Part shown: piece after piece, positions 30,509 through 41,664 of the stretch | How the letters are laid out: the number at the start of each line of letters is the position of its first letter | Numbering within the stretch: position 1 is the first letter of the stretch | Assembly (NCBI GenBank): GCA_026929865.2 | Contig: CM049408.1 | Span: forward strand, 3,133,501 to 3,197,500 | Direction of reading: 5' to 3' | DNA: 64,000 bases | Source of the DNA: Hyperoplus lanceolatus | Taxonomy: Eukaryota > Chordata > Actinopteri > Uranoscopiformes > Ammodytidae | Program-made: the position numbers and the translations under genes | Notes under the pieces: model-generated | Seen by the model: only the letters and a program-made list of their open reading frames with translations | Database searches by the model: none | Told to the model about the DNA's origin: nothing

Positions 30509-33157
30509 ATGACATTCATCGACATTCATGTATTTGACTTCTGCACTGACTGCTGCTGCAAGGATACGGCTGTAGTCACTCAACATGCTTTTAGGAGACA
30601 CGAGGATGCAGGTAAGACGTTAAAATTACTATTGACTGACTCGTTATGAGTTACTGTAGTGTGAGGCGCATAGAGTATGCTTATTTTTTTTATTATGAGA
30701 GACGCCAACTGCTACTTTTCATTCAACTTTGGCGGGTGTTGAATTTGAGCGTAAGGGAAAGTCAATTGAATGTATTTATTAAGTATACATTCTTAACAAG
30801 GGTTTCTTAAGCATTTCAGATAGGTGGTTCATTATACTATAACCCGCTTTGTCGACATGAAACCTTATGTGAATCCCCCCTACACCATTTTCCAATTAAT
30901 CTAAAATAAAACTGAATGAGTAAACAAATTAAATGTGTCTTTTTTTCTTCTTCTGCCACCCCTGTCTTTCAACACGGTAGTTTTCCTTTGATGAGTCCCA
31001 TTGAAATGAAAATAGCCTCGTTCGTCTTGGAGCAGCCTTGCTCAGACCTGCGCAACTATGACGCGCGTCTTGCTGAGCACACAACAAAAATGCTGCATAA
31101 ATGCTGTGCGCTCAGCAAGACGAGCGTCATAATTGCGCAGGTCTTGGCAAGACGGCGACATCTCAAACGAGGCTAATGTTTCATATCTTTTTATAATACT
31201 TAATTAATACATTTTGATAAATCTATATGCCTGATTGTATTGCCTAAATGCAAAATTCCTTGGCTGAAGACGATGTGCGGGGTGGTGTTGGCATAGTTGC
31301 AGTTCAATAATACCTGCAACATGTTTGAAGTAATTAAGATGCATTAATGTTTATTTTATTTTATAGACTTCACCGGGAATAGAGGACCACTTTTGAAAGG
31401 CAAGTCTATTTCACATTATGTATTCATAATTAAATAAATCATTAATAATAATATACATTATTAATAAATAATAAATTCACAAACCATTTTCTTTTTCTTT
31501 AGAACTCACCATTGAAAAAATGGTGGCAGAGGTCTTGGTGACAGTCAAAGAGCTGTCCAGGGAGGTTCATTTTTAAAAAAAAGAACTAGCAGACATCAAA
31601 GCGACCCTGGGCGAGAGTCAGGGCCAACCCGATTTGGCCCCAGCAAATCTGCCAATGCAGTCAATTGAAGACTTCAATGAGGTTCAAACCTCATTGAAGT
31701 CAGACGTTTCGGTCCGGCAAAAGATGGTAATTTATTTTACAAAACCAATTGTAAAATTTAGAGAAAACCTAACAGTCTGCATGTATCGTGTAAAAAAAGT
31801 ATACATATAAAGTTAAAGTCAATAACAGCTTTTTGTATAACAGCAAAGTATCAGCCATTGTTTCTCCTCACTCTTTGGAAATAGTTAGCCTACTTAACAG
31901 AACAGAAGAAAATGTTAACTTAAATAATTAATGTAGCCAACATTATAACAACAATTTTTCATTCTTGTCTCTTTAGATTGCTCGTTTGGCTTCAGTAGGG
32001 GGAACCTCATCTGAAGCCATGATTAGGCGAATGCTTGTTTCATCTATGAGCAACTCCCTGGCCTGTGAGTTCAACTGGGCAGGAAAGGGGACCAAGCAGG
32101 CATTTAGCCAAACAATCTTTCAAGACTGCATGTTTGGTGGGTTTGCTCCTCTGGTAACGGTGTACTGACTAAGTTGTGCCTTGTGCTGCTGTGGCTTGTG
32201 CTATGAAGTTCAATATACCAGTGATCTGTTTTGGTTATCTTATCTAACCCTAAAAACTGCAATGATGTGTAGGCTATAACTGGATAGAAGCACTGTTTGT
32301 AAAAAGAACCGTGGGCAATTCTGGTGCCGACTAGTAAGGCAGCGGACGTTAACGGACAATGCACGCGTGTTTACTCACGTTCGTCAGATGATTTTTTTCT
32401 TTTTCCTCCCGTCAGCTGTCATACTGCCTTTACGCATGGCGGTGGAGATGAACCCAAAACAACACACAGCGGGACTCCGCGGCCCGCTGATAAGGAAACA
32501 GTAGCCTACACTAAGGTTTAACAAGAAACTTTATAAAGACACTTAAAAAAACGATCTCTGCCCATACAAAAAGTTCTGACTTGGATTAGGCTACTTGATG
32601 GAGCGATCGATGTGTATAAAACCATCCGGTATGGTCTGATGACGGGCCGTTATATTAATAATAAACAGCGTGCTGCACAAATATGACTGTCCACCGCGAC
32701 CTATTACGTCAAGCTACATTTAAAAAAAAATTATCTTCTTGCAGCACGGAACAGGCAAACTTGCCCTGAAATAATATTCATGTTTATTGTGACGTTACCG
32801 TGTATATAGAAAATTAAGGATGCAACATTCCATGCACCGATTGGAGAACCTTAGAGGTGCACAAACACAGATTGTATTACCTTTGGAAACAGCTGTTTCC
32901 CCCTTTTTACAGTCTTTTTTTTATCGCATATCTTCTTATGTTACTGTACAGACGAGTGGTATATTGTGTTTTCTACTGTAAGTATTTTATTTACTTTTAT
33001 AAACGTTTTATTTATCTTTTATTAATTTAGTTACTTGTCTCTTTCAGCCGCTGCAAGAAAGTACGACGGCAAAATATCACAATTGGACTTCTCGAACACG
33101 ATAAAACGGTGGCTGAGGTACGCCCCAGAGCGGGTGGGAGGTGTGAAAAGACAATAA
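30509..33157 (+). CDS. DUF4806-like protein, five-exon gene with one in-frame stop
   Basis: Exons 30509-30611, 31367-31399, 31503-31726, 31977-32136 and 33048-33157 join in phase. The ATG at 30509 starts MTFIDIHVFDFCTDCCCKD and the end is VGGVKRQ plus TAA (33155-33157), overlapping an AATAAA. Exon 2 uses a GC donor (GCAAGT). Exons 4-5 (VGGTSSEAMIRRMLVSSMSN, FNWAGKGTKQAF, NTIKRWLRYAPER) look like DUF4806, a domain of unknown function found in many animal proteins. The product is about 210 residues. An in-frame TAA at 31574-31576 in exon 3 (VHF-stop-KKEL) would truncate it near residue 69, so this allele may be a young pseudogene. A MITE lies in intron 1. The family assignment is inference from memory. 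Confidence 0.6.
31013..31175. mobile_element. Inverted-repeat MITE, copy C, in intron 1 of the DUF4806-like gene
   Basis: Starts TAGCCTCGTTCG and ends AACGAGGCTA; the arms of about 65 bp pair imperfectly. Interior motifs CTCAGACCTGCGCAA and CGCGTCTTGCTGAGC are shared with copies A and B. Confidence 0.85.
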
Positions 33158-33374
33158 AGTTTTAATTATTTAACGAAAGTGTGATTGGTCTTTGTTATTT
33201 GATTTGATTGTTGCCATTCGTGTGGCCGAGAGCCGTGAATAAAATTAATAAATTTCATGCCTACAACATGGTTTTGTGACAAATGAGTTTGAAAAAAACA
33301 TGCTTACCAACTTTTCAGGTTTCCCTGACAGCTGCATTTCGATTCAGTCTTCTTCGCCTCAAATAAAGCAGCTG
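33158..33374. other. 3' flank of the DUF4806-like gene
   Basis: AT-rich, with a second AATAAA near 33240. No gene seen. Confidence 0.5.
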
Positions 33375-33675
33375 ACCAATGTTGAATCAACCTAAATGAG
33401 AGGCTTACCATTGTTTAGATTATGGTTGAATGATGGTTGAATCAGTAACACTGTTTCAATATTAAATCAACTAAAAATCAACCTTAGTAACGGTATTTAG
33501 ATTATGGTTGAATGATGGTTGAATCTCCGTCAGTTATGGTTGAAAATCCGACGCTGATTCGATGTCGGACGTAACGAGCGCTTTCAACATCGAAACAATG
33601 TCGGGCTTCAACGTCTTCAACGTCAGTGCCTGATCATATTTCAACGTTGATTCAACGTCATTTTGCTATCTGGGT
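33375..33675. repeat. Repeat rich in GATTCAAC/TTCAACGT motifs, MITE-like
   Basis: ATGGTTGAATGATGGTTGAA recurs at about 33420 and 33500. The right part has TTCAACGTTGATTCAACGTC and ends TTTTGCTATCTGGG. These are features of an abundant non-autonomous fish DNA repeat; the superfamily is not resolved. Confidence 0.5.
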
Positions 33676-35345
33676 AATTATATGTCAAGTAACTTCAATT
33701 TGACCAAGTTAGCGCGCTACTGTCCGAAAAACGTATGCTTAAAAAAAAACGTTTGGTTTTTTACGCCGCTAATAGATTTAATTTTAATTTAATTTTTAAA
33801 AAAATACTATGCGACAAGTAGTTTTCATGTATTTGTTTTACCAATTGAATACTTTAAGTGATTTTTAAACTGAGGGTGTATTCACACATGCCGTGTTTAG
33901 TTCGGTTGAAACGAACTCAGATGCACTTCTGCCTTCAATGCGCATCTTTCAGGCAGGTGTGAATACAGCAATCACACTCGGGGGCGGACCAAACAAACGC
34001 TCCGAGACCCAGCTGAAGAGGTAGTCTCGGTGCGTTTCCAAACGCACTCTGCTGCAGTTCGTTTGTGGTGTGAATTTGTCCGGACTCGATCCGACCCAAA
34101 TGAAGGAGGCACTGTGCCTTTTCTTTCTTTTCTTTTTTAATAAATAGCCGTCAGCTTCACATTATGGGAAAGTGTTGTTGTTGCCATTGTTAGGACGATA
34201 AGTTGTGGTTTGACCGGGAGCCCAGAACAATATATTACATTTGATCGAGAGGACGCATAAACATGCTGAATGTGTTCAGCGATCAGATGAAGGAGAGGGG
34301 AGCATCTCTCGCACAGTGCCAACAGGTTCACGCTGCGCAAGAAATGTGTGTTTTTATTTTGCTTCCCATGTACGGGACCGTCAATACCCCGTGTCAGTTT
34401 GGAGCTGAACTGCGCCGACCCAGCTGATACACAGCTTAATCAGCTGAGTGTCAGCTTGAGCCTATTCTTCTCGCGTGACGCGCGTCCAGCACCAAAACTA
34501 CAGTAAAAATGATATTTCACATTGTAGGCTACACGCCACATAACGTTGCATTGACATAGGGCTACATATTATAACCATATGAAACAACAATAATCCGATG
34601 TTTTTCCTCTTTATTTATAGGTTAGATGTAGGCCATTTTATTATTTTTAACCCCATATTATATCAATGATATATATTTCGTAGTTTTAACTTCGTGCTTC
34701 CTGTTTCTCTCCACCCCAGAATGTCTGTCCAATGAATGAATAACCTCAGATCACGTGTGGTTTTGCTTCGTAATGCTGGTTCACTTGCAAAAGGGGCAAT
34801 ATGAAAGTGGACCACACCAAACAAAAAAAATCAAAACTCCATTTGGTCTGGACCAAAGCAAGTGAACTAGCGGACTTTCCCAGTGTGAATACACCCTGAG
34901 AGTTAATTTTATGCCAAATAACTTCAATTAGACTACCAGCACCTAGCTAATGTCCAAAATACGGGCTTTTTTTTTTTTTTTTTTTTAAATGCCCGCGAAA
35001 CAACTAATGACCAAGTTACTTAGCTAACATCTACCTATGGCTTTTTTTTAAAACAAACGTTGGTCTTTATTATGCAGCTATTCATACAAGTCGGTAACAA
35101 AATAACAAGCGACATTCTTATTACTACATGTTATTACTAATTTAATACTTCAAACGCTAAGAGGAACATGTTATGCCAAGTCACTGTAATGTGACCATGT
35201 TACTGCTAGCTAATATTGGCTAATGGCTTCTTTTTTTAAACAAACATTCGTCTTTCTTTATGCTGTTCTTACAATTCGGTAAAAAACAAACAAGCGAAAA
35301 TATTATCACTACATAGTATTACTAATGAAATACTTGAAAAGCTTG
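33676..35345. repeat. Degenerate ~170-200-bp tandem array, interrupted by a DNA element
   Basis: Units start around 33682, 34912, 35065 (partial) and 35172 with ATGYCAAGTAACTTCAATTT-like text. They share a T-run, then AAACGTTTGGT/AAACGTTGGTC, and end with TACTAAT...ATACTT. The array is split by the element at 33869-34903. Confidence 0.6.
33869..34903. mobile_element. Non-autonomous element with GGGTGTATTCACAC termini, TAA-flanked
   Basis: GAGGGTGTATTCACAC near 33872 and GTGTGAATACACCCTGAG near 34883-34900 form the inverted ends. TAA occurs at 33866-33868 and 34904-34906, so a Harbinger-like 3-bp duplication is plausible. No transposase is recognised in 1035 bp. Confidence 0.65.
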
Positions 35346-35818
35346 TTGAGGCTTATCAGAGACACATTTTATGAACAGTTTATTCGAATCACTTACCTTT
35401 TTGTTCGTTTTTTTTAATTGGATCGGTGGAATTTTCTAGAATGTCCTTTGTTCTGTTTATTTATAGTCCTGTCACGGCACGAGTGGCAGTTCTCGTGCTC
35501 TTTCAAAACAATGATGGTTTGTCGCATAGGTGTATATTTAGGGGGAACCAGGGGACGTGTGTCTCCCAATATTAGAGGAGATACATTTGTCCCCCTCATA
35601 AAGTAAGAAAGACAAACTTAGCCTGTCAGTCTCTAGCTTCAGGGTGAAATAGATTGTGTGTAAAGATGGATGCTAACATTATCTGGTTTCTAACTTTTGC
35701 CTAACATTACAGTTTAGCTAACGTTAGCTGGCTGCTGAGACTCATGGACCTATTATTAAGGTCTGCTGATAGCCCACCCTGTTAATTTCACATGTAAAGT
35801 GTCATAATAGTTAACTAT
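35346..35818. other. No gene seen
   Basis: Short open frames on both strands at 35414-35606 overlap each other and show no recognisable domain. Confidence 0.5.
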
Positions 35819-35964
35819 GCTGCTGTGTCATGAGTAGTGTGTCCTAAAAACAGTTTTGAACAATACACTAGTGTAAATATTTGAAGGCAATACAGAATGC
35901 CTGAGAGCCTTGATGACTGAACCGTGACACGTTGCCAATGATGGCTGCCTTCTTCTTCTTCTAC

Positions 35965-36040
35965 AGGGGCACCATCCTGACCAGCGGCATCACTGGGTGG
36001 TACGGAAACTGCACTGCTGCCAACTGCTGAAGGGCCTCCC
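35965..36040 (+). pseudogene. LINE reverse-transcriptase C-terminal fragment
   Basis: FYRGTILTSGITGWYGNCTAAN followed by a stop matches the 'FYRxTIESxLTxxITxWYGNCTAxDRK' segment in the C-terminal part of L2/CR1-like RT proteins. Only about 25 codons are recognisable. Confidence 0.5.
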
Positions 36041-36431
36041 AAGTGACAACTGTGGGGCACTTATGTAGACAAATATACAGACAAAAAATAAATGTAGTAA
36101 ATAGGAGTCATGTAGAGTGCAGCAGGAGCAATAATGAATCATAACAACTTCCCACAATTACTGATAACAATGAGTTATGAGCCCTTCAGCTCGGACATGA
36201 CACCAGAGGTCCAGAAACACCAACATTGTGCTTCACAATAGTTGTGAGAGACATCTACTCAAGGCAGAGAGAGACCAACCACAGAGGTCTTCATCGCCCT
36301 TCATAGTTCTCTGGAACATCGCCAAGTATGTAACTACATATTTTTTATGTTAATGCTGTATCAAAGCTTGCATAACTCCTTATGTTGTCAGTATTTACTG
36401 TGAGTAACAAAAAATGCACATTTGGTTTTCA

Positions 36432-37708
36432 GGCTGAGAGGTGGAAAATATGGACCTGCACGAGGAAACGTGGTGAGACTGGGGCAACAGGAAAAACCAG
36501 TGGCAATCAACCTGTGTGGTCATCTTGAGCTGGAACAATGCATTTTTGTAAGTAAACGTTCTAAATCTAAATTGTAGCTGCACCTCAAACCATCAGTGAC
36601 ACTCAATGTGAAAAAACTTTAAATGATCAATTACTTCTGATCTTTTCTCACTTGATCTGTGATCTTTTAATGAATATTGTATTATAACATGTGTTCCCTT
36701 TCATATACAGTGGCTTGCAAAAGTATTCATACCCCTTCAAATGTTCTACAATTTGTCACATTACAACCACATACGTACATTTATTTTATTGGGATTTTAT
36801 GTGATACACCAACACAAAGTGGATCATTGTGAAGTGGAATGAAAATGAAACGTGGATTTAAAAAAAATTATAAATAAAAAACTGAAAAGTGTGGCGTGCA
36901 AAAGTATTCAGCCCCCTGAGTCAATGCTTTGTAGAACCACCTATTTCTGCCATTACAGCTGCAAATCTATTACAGTATTTCTCTACCAGCTTTGCACATC
37001 TACAGACTGATATATTTTGTCCATTCTTCTTTGCAAAATACTCTCAGGCATTCTGTATTGCTTTCAAATATTTACAGTACTGTATTGCTCAAAACTGTTG
37101 TTGTTTTAGGACTCACTACTCATGACACAGCAGCAGACGAGAATGCTGGACGCTGGCAGGCCATGAGCGCTAAAGGAGAACTCAAAGTTCACGTCTCCAA
37201 GGCCAAGAAGGGAGCAACTTCTCTTGAGAGAATTAAGACTCCACCAACTTGTTGTGAGTTTAAAATGTTTTATTTTTACATTTTTTTTTTCATACCTATT
37301 TTTTTTTTACCTATATAGCACTTTATCGAACAATTTTATCTTTAGGAATTTTGCAGAGCAGGTCCACACAATACTCTTTAGATTTAAATAGACCCAACAA
37401 ATTCCTAATGAGCAAGTACTTGGCTTGGCGGTAGTGGCATGGAAATTTCTCCCTCCGACCGGTAGGGTTGAGAAAGAAAGAGGGATAGAGAGACAGACAC
37501 ACACGGCAACAAAAATTATAAGATCGAATGTCAAGTAGTTTTTTCTGCATTTAATGTTTGTTAAAATGTATTAATTAAAAAATTATCTAACAAAATACTA
37601 ATAATCCTAGGCTACGTGGATCAACTCCTGGACCTGCTCTTCAACAAAGTCATCAGTGACCCGGCTCCCTTTCTTGAAGAAGTCATGGCAGTACCAGAAC
37701 CTCAGTGC
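36432..37708 (+). pseudogene. Exon-like fragments of an unrecognised spliced gene
   Basis: Three + stretches bounded by AG and GT: 36432-36550 (LRGGKYGPARGNVVRLGQQE, CGHLELEQCIF), about 37110-37252 (THDTAADENAGRWQAM, SKAKKGATSLERIKTPPT) and 37612-37708 (YVDQLLDLLFNKVISDP, FLEEVMAVPEP). The second and third read naturally as adjacent exons. I do not know the family. The inverted partial copy at 35819 shows the sequence is duplicated, which suggests a mobile-element or multicopy gene. Confidence 0.4.
36708..37040 (+). mobile_element. Tc1-like transposon end
   Basis: TA then CAGTGGCTTGCAAAAGTATT at 36708, with an internal repeat GGCGTGCAAAAGTATTCAGC near 36893. It is the same family as the right part of 9964-10393. 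No transposase follows. Confidence 0.75.
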
Positions 37709-37716
37709 ACCCAAGA

Positions 37717-38440
37717 AAGTCAAAGTCTTTTATTGTCAGTTCTGATATATGCAAGACATAAAACAGAATCGAAATGGCATTTATCTCTGACCCACAGTGC
37801 AGTTGAATGATAAAAAAGATATAGTTAAATATCAAAAGCATAAACAATATTTACATAAGATCAATTCTAAATACTAAGTAGTGCAAGTGAAGAGTGGAGG
37901 AGATGCAGCAGCTCCTGAAAGGAGTATGCAAATTAGTTACAGAGAGGAAAGGAAAAGGAGAGCAAAAAATTAAAATTTAGATAAATAAATAAATAAATAC
38001 TATAATTCCTTCAATATTCCTCAAGGATAGGCCTACAAGAGGATGCACATAGGGTTAAAGGATAAAGGTAGAGAAAAGAAAGAAAAAAACACTACTCCGC
38101 TTATACATCATTCAAACCTCCTCGAACTAAGATTTACAAATGCCCATAGCCTTTTTTCCCCCCACACGTTAGCTCAGCGTCCTCACTCATCCGCCACGTC
38201 ATCCACTCCTACACACGATCACATTCATTCCTAGCACATACTTCCATCCCCCCCCCCCAAGTAAACACCGCAATAACAAATAAAGTAAATTACTCTAGAC
38301 CTGAAAAACAAACAAAGCAATTAGTCTACTTTACAATAAATTAGACATTTCATTAATTAATTCCACACTTTACACGAGAAAGAGAATAAAGGTCCAGAGT
38401 TGACTTATAGGCTTTTTACTTTACCTCACTAATTGCCTTT
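37717..38440. other. LINE 3'-tail-like sequence and unassigned DNA
   Basis: CAAAGTCTTTTATTGTCAGT at about 37720 looks like the reversed tail of a LINE (ACAATAAAGACTTTG on minus). The rest to 38440 is AT- and C-rich DNA without a recognised gene. Confidence 0.4.
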
Positions 38441-38451
38441 GAGTAATTACT

Positions 38452-39276
38452 TCATCTTACGTGTATTCTTATGAAAGAGAAGGATGTTTCTTGCGGAGCT
38501 CCAGCAGGGCATCCTGTGGTGTAGCGTAGGGCATCCTGTGGTGTAGCGTAGTGCATCGTTTTCTCACCGTCTTGCACTTGCAGAGATGAAGGGAAACGGA
38601 GTTGGGTTTTAATATCCAGTTTGTGCAATTGTTCTCTCAGAGGCCAAAACGCCTCCCTTTTCTTGCGTAGTTGTGTCGAGATATCCGCGGTGATTCTGTA
38701 GTCGGTGTTGTATAGCACAGAACTTTGTCTCCTTTCCCTCGCAGCTCTTAAGATCAGTATTTTGTTCTGAAGGTGATGCAGTTTGAATATAATAATGCGG
38801 GGGAAACGCGCACTCTCTTTGAAAGGGCCAAGGCGGTGTGCGCTTTCGAAATCTTCTTCCTTCAGTTTTACGTTCCACTCTCGGTCTATGAGTCTAACCA
38901 GGAAGATGTTCATTCCCGAATTATCTTCCAGCCGTTCAGGCACATTTAGAAACCTCAGATTGTTTTGGCGCTGGCGATTTTCAAGTTGGTCAATGTAATC
39001 CATTGCGAGCTGCAGTTTGTTTTCAAGCTCTTTAGTGCGGCATTGCTGCGCGCCTTGATTGACCACCTGCTCGTGCATTTCTCCTGTTAACTTTTCAATT
39101 TTCCCGTCCATGGTATCAACTCTTTTTACAACCGTTGACAAAAGCTTGTTGGTAGCCGTGTGGAGGTCTAAAAGTTTGTCAAGTTTGCTTTCCAGTTCGT
39201 CAAACCTTGTGTATGCTCCAGCTGGTATGTCGGCAGATGCGGCCTCGCCCACCTGTGATCTTGTTTGGTTTGGCAT
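38452..39276 (-). CDS. L1-type ORF1 protein, in inverted orientation
   Basis: 274 codons open from MPNQTRSQVGEAAS. Residues ~25-110 are heptad-like coiled coil (FDELESKLDKLLDLHT, LENKLQLAMDYIDQLENR). An RRM-like core follows (NNLRFLNVPERLED, PRIIIFKLHHLQNK), then a C-terminal domain (YRITADISTQLRKKREAF). This is the trimeric RNA-binding chaperone of L1-like LINEs. The end is altered by a 22-bp tandem duplication (38507-38550), so the last ~20 residues are probably not native. It lies on minus directly against ORF2 on plus (39283), as expected for a 5' inversion by twin priming. Confidence 0.88.
   Translation of the reverse strand: MPNQTRSQVGEAASADIPAGAYTRFDELESKLDKLLDLHTATNKLLSTVVKRVDTMDGKIEKLTGEMHEQVVNQGAQQCRTKELENKLQLAMDYIDQLENRQRQNNLRFLNVPERLEDNSGMNIFLVRLIDREWNVKLKEEDFESAHRLGPFKESARFPRIIIFKLHHLQNKILILRAARERRQSSVLYNTDYRITADISTQLRKKREAFWPLREQLHKLDIKTQLRFPSSLQVQDGEKTMHYATPQDALRYTTGCPAGAPQETSFSFIRIHVR
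38507..38550. repeat. 22-bp tandem duplication in ORF1
   Basis: GGGCATCCTGTGGTGTAGCG plus TA occurs twice, at 38507-38528 and 38529-38550. It is not a multiple of three and shifts the C-terminal frame. Confidence 0.92.
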
Positions 39277-39626
39277 CGCGGAAGATATATCAAATCATTT
39301 CTTGCTGATTATAGCCTCTCTGATCCATACAGGTTTTTATACCCCACAGGCAGAGAATATTCATTCTTTTCACATGTCCACCACACTTACACCCGAATTG
39401 ATTATTTTTTTTGTTGATAATTCATTGATATCAGACCTTAAGTCATGCAGTTATGAAAGTATTGTGATCTCAGATCACGCTCCTCTGCTCCTTCAACTGG
39501 CTTTCCCTTACGTTGAGTATACAAGAAGACAGTGGAGACTGGATCCATTGTTGCTCACAGATGAGAGTTTTCTTTCACACATCTATACACATATTAAAAC
39601 TTTTTTGAGTATAAATAAAACACCTG

Positions 39627-40930
39627 GGGCCTCATTTATAAACGTTGCGTACGCCCAGAAGAGGGCGCACGGCAATTTCTAAGCAAATATTGTGATTTAT
39701 AAAAACCAAACTTGACGGGAGATGTGCGGTCCTCCACGCAAACTCTGACCCATGCGTACGCACAGAAAGTGGAGAAAGGAGAAACGGCGACTCCGTCGGC
39801 ACATGTATGAAGTGCGAGAACGAATGTGTTTGTGTAAAATGAATCCAGATAGGCCTATTATAAGCCATGTAGGTCTATCATATATTGGGAGTTCCTTTGC
39901 AAAACGGATGAAGCCATTCTTACAACTAATGAACAAATGCCTCCACGGATTATTCCATGGAGTGATACCAACAAAAACAAAACAAATTAGGATCTTAAAT
40001 AGCCTACAAACGGAGATAGGCTATATGAGTGCAAATAAAAACAAAATAGCGTTCGAATAAGCTCTGCAGTTAGAATAACCTATCTGCATGTTGTGAAATT
40101 AATTCTGATAATATTGAGGTGGAATACAGCCTATTACTTTTACACTGACGCTGTTCTCGATGCCTCAGTCAGGCAGACAGGAGTGCACCTTTTCATACAC
40201 TAATGATAAGCCTACTGTACATCATATAGGCTACTGTGATTTTTTTCACGGCTTTTAGTCCGTTATATCTATGTGTTTTTCTTTGTGTTTAAGCACGTCG
40301 CAATTGTGTTTTGAAAGGGACTGTGAAGTTTATTATTAACCCTCCGCCGCCCGCCACTGCCCCGGGATGAATTCTCCGAATCTGTATCTCATGGGGGGTC
40401 TCAGTGTCCCCCGCTCGTGGCACAAACACTGTTGTGTGAGGATATGCACTTGTTTGCGTCCACTTTTATGTCGGATCGCTTCTTTTTATTTCGGCCACAG
40501 CGTTCACAGAGATCGCCACAGGCTGCACTCTGACGCCTTTACGCTCACACTGCCACCAAACTATATTTTCCCTGGTCGCCACTTCTCCAACGGGTACTTC
40601 TGGGTGACCGCAGTGATCCACACCGTGTGGAGTCTATTTTTCCATTTCCCTTTCAGTCGGCGATTGCCACTACCGCCTTCATGCACTCAGTAAATGATAT
40701 TAATTTGGGCGTGTCGATGACTATGTATGGGTAAATATGGGCGGTACGTGAAGCCCGCAAAGTCTGCGCCACATTTAGAGTTGATTGTGATTTATAAAGG
40801 GAAACAGGCGTAGGACGTGAGTGCGCACTGTTTTATAAATCCGAATATTTTTGTTCGCACGTACATCCTACATTTCTTCCGTACGCCAGCTTCCACGTGA
40901 ATCCCACGCAAAGCTTTATAAATGAGGCCC
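39627..40930. mobile_element. Nested element 1 in L1: Harbinger-like, non-autonomous
   Basis: Starts GGGCCTCATTTATAAA (39627) and ends TTTATAAATGAGGCCC (40930), a 16-bp inverted repeat. It is flanked by CTG (39624-39626) and CAG (40931-40933), a CWG-type 3-bp target site. Removing it rejoins the ORF2 frame through KTP-DVSN. No transposase seen. Confidence 0.85.
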
Positions 40931-41664
40931 CAGATGTGTCCAATGCAACAATTTGGGAAGCCCTGAAAGCCTATTTGAGAGGTGAAATTATATCATTTGC
41001 AGCATACAAAAATAAGTGTACAAAACAGAAACAAACTGAAATTGCGGATCAGATTCTGAACATAGACATACAATATGCTAATTCACCTTCATCTGAACTT
41101 TACAAAGAACGTTTAACAGAATTCAACCTTCTTTCCTCTCGTCAGGTTGCAGACCAGTTGCTTAGGAGCAGAAGTACTATTTACGAGCATGGTGACAAGA
41201 TTGGTAAACTCCTGGCCAATCAACTGCGCAGATTTAGAGCGAAGCAACTCATCCCTGGAATACGGACAGACAGTGGGTGTACAACATCAGATCAGAAATT
41301 GATCAACGAAAAGTTCAAAACATTCTATTCAAATTTGGATAGTTCTGATTGTACAGTAGACGCAACGGTGATGGAAACCTTTTTCAGTAACCTAAACATG
41401 CCTTCCCTTTCTCAAGACCTGAGATATAGCCTTGAGGCACCTATTACTCAGAAGGAAATTATTGCAGCAATAACATCTATGCAATCAGGCAAATCTCTTG
41501 GTCCAGACGGACTTCCATCTGACTTTTTTAAGAAATGTTCAGCCGAATTATCGCCTTTTTTATGTTCAGTATTCTCAGACTCATTTGACTCAGGTAAACT
41601 CTCGACTTCGTTCTATCAGGCCTGTATTTCCCTGTTGTTAAAAAAGGATAAAGATCCTCTAGAT

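Larger units (their letters stand above)
35819..37134. repeat. Inverted duplication of an intron-exon border
   Basis: 35819-35907 is the reverse complement of 37041-37134 with a few differences (both contain the sequence encoding THDTAA and CAGGCATTCTGTATTG on opposite strands). The arms are 1.13 kb apart and enclose a LINE fragment, an exon-like piece and a Tc1 end. Confidence 0.85.

Noticed and set aside
38452-39276. ORF1 as an independent host coiled-coil gene on minus
   Set aside because: RRM plus C-terminal layout is L1 ORF1, and it abuts ORF2 of an L1-like element.
40367-40693. 108-codon frame in nested element 1
   Set aside because: Cys/His-rich by composition but no transposase or zinc-finger pattern I can defend.
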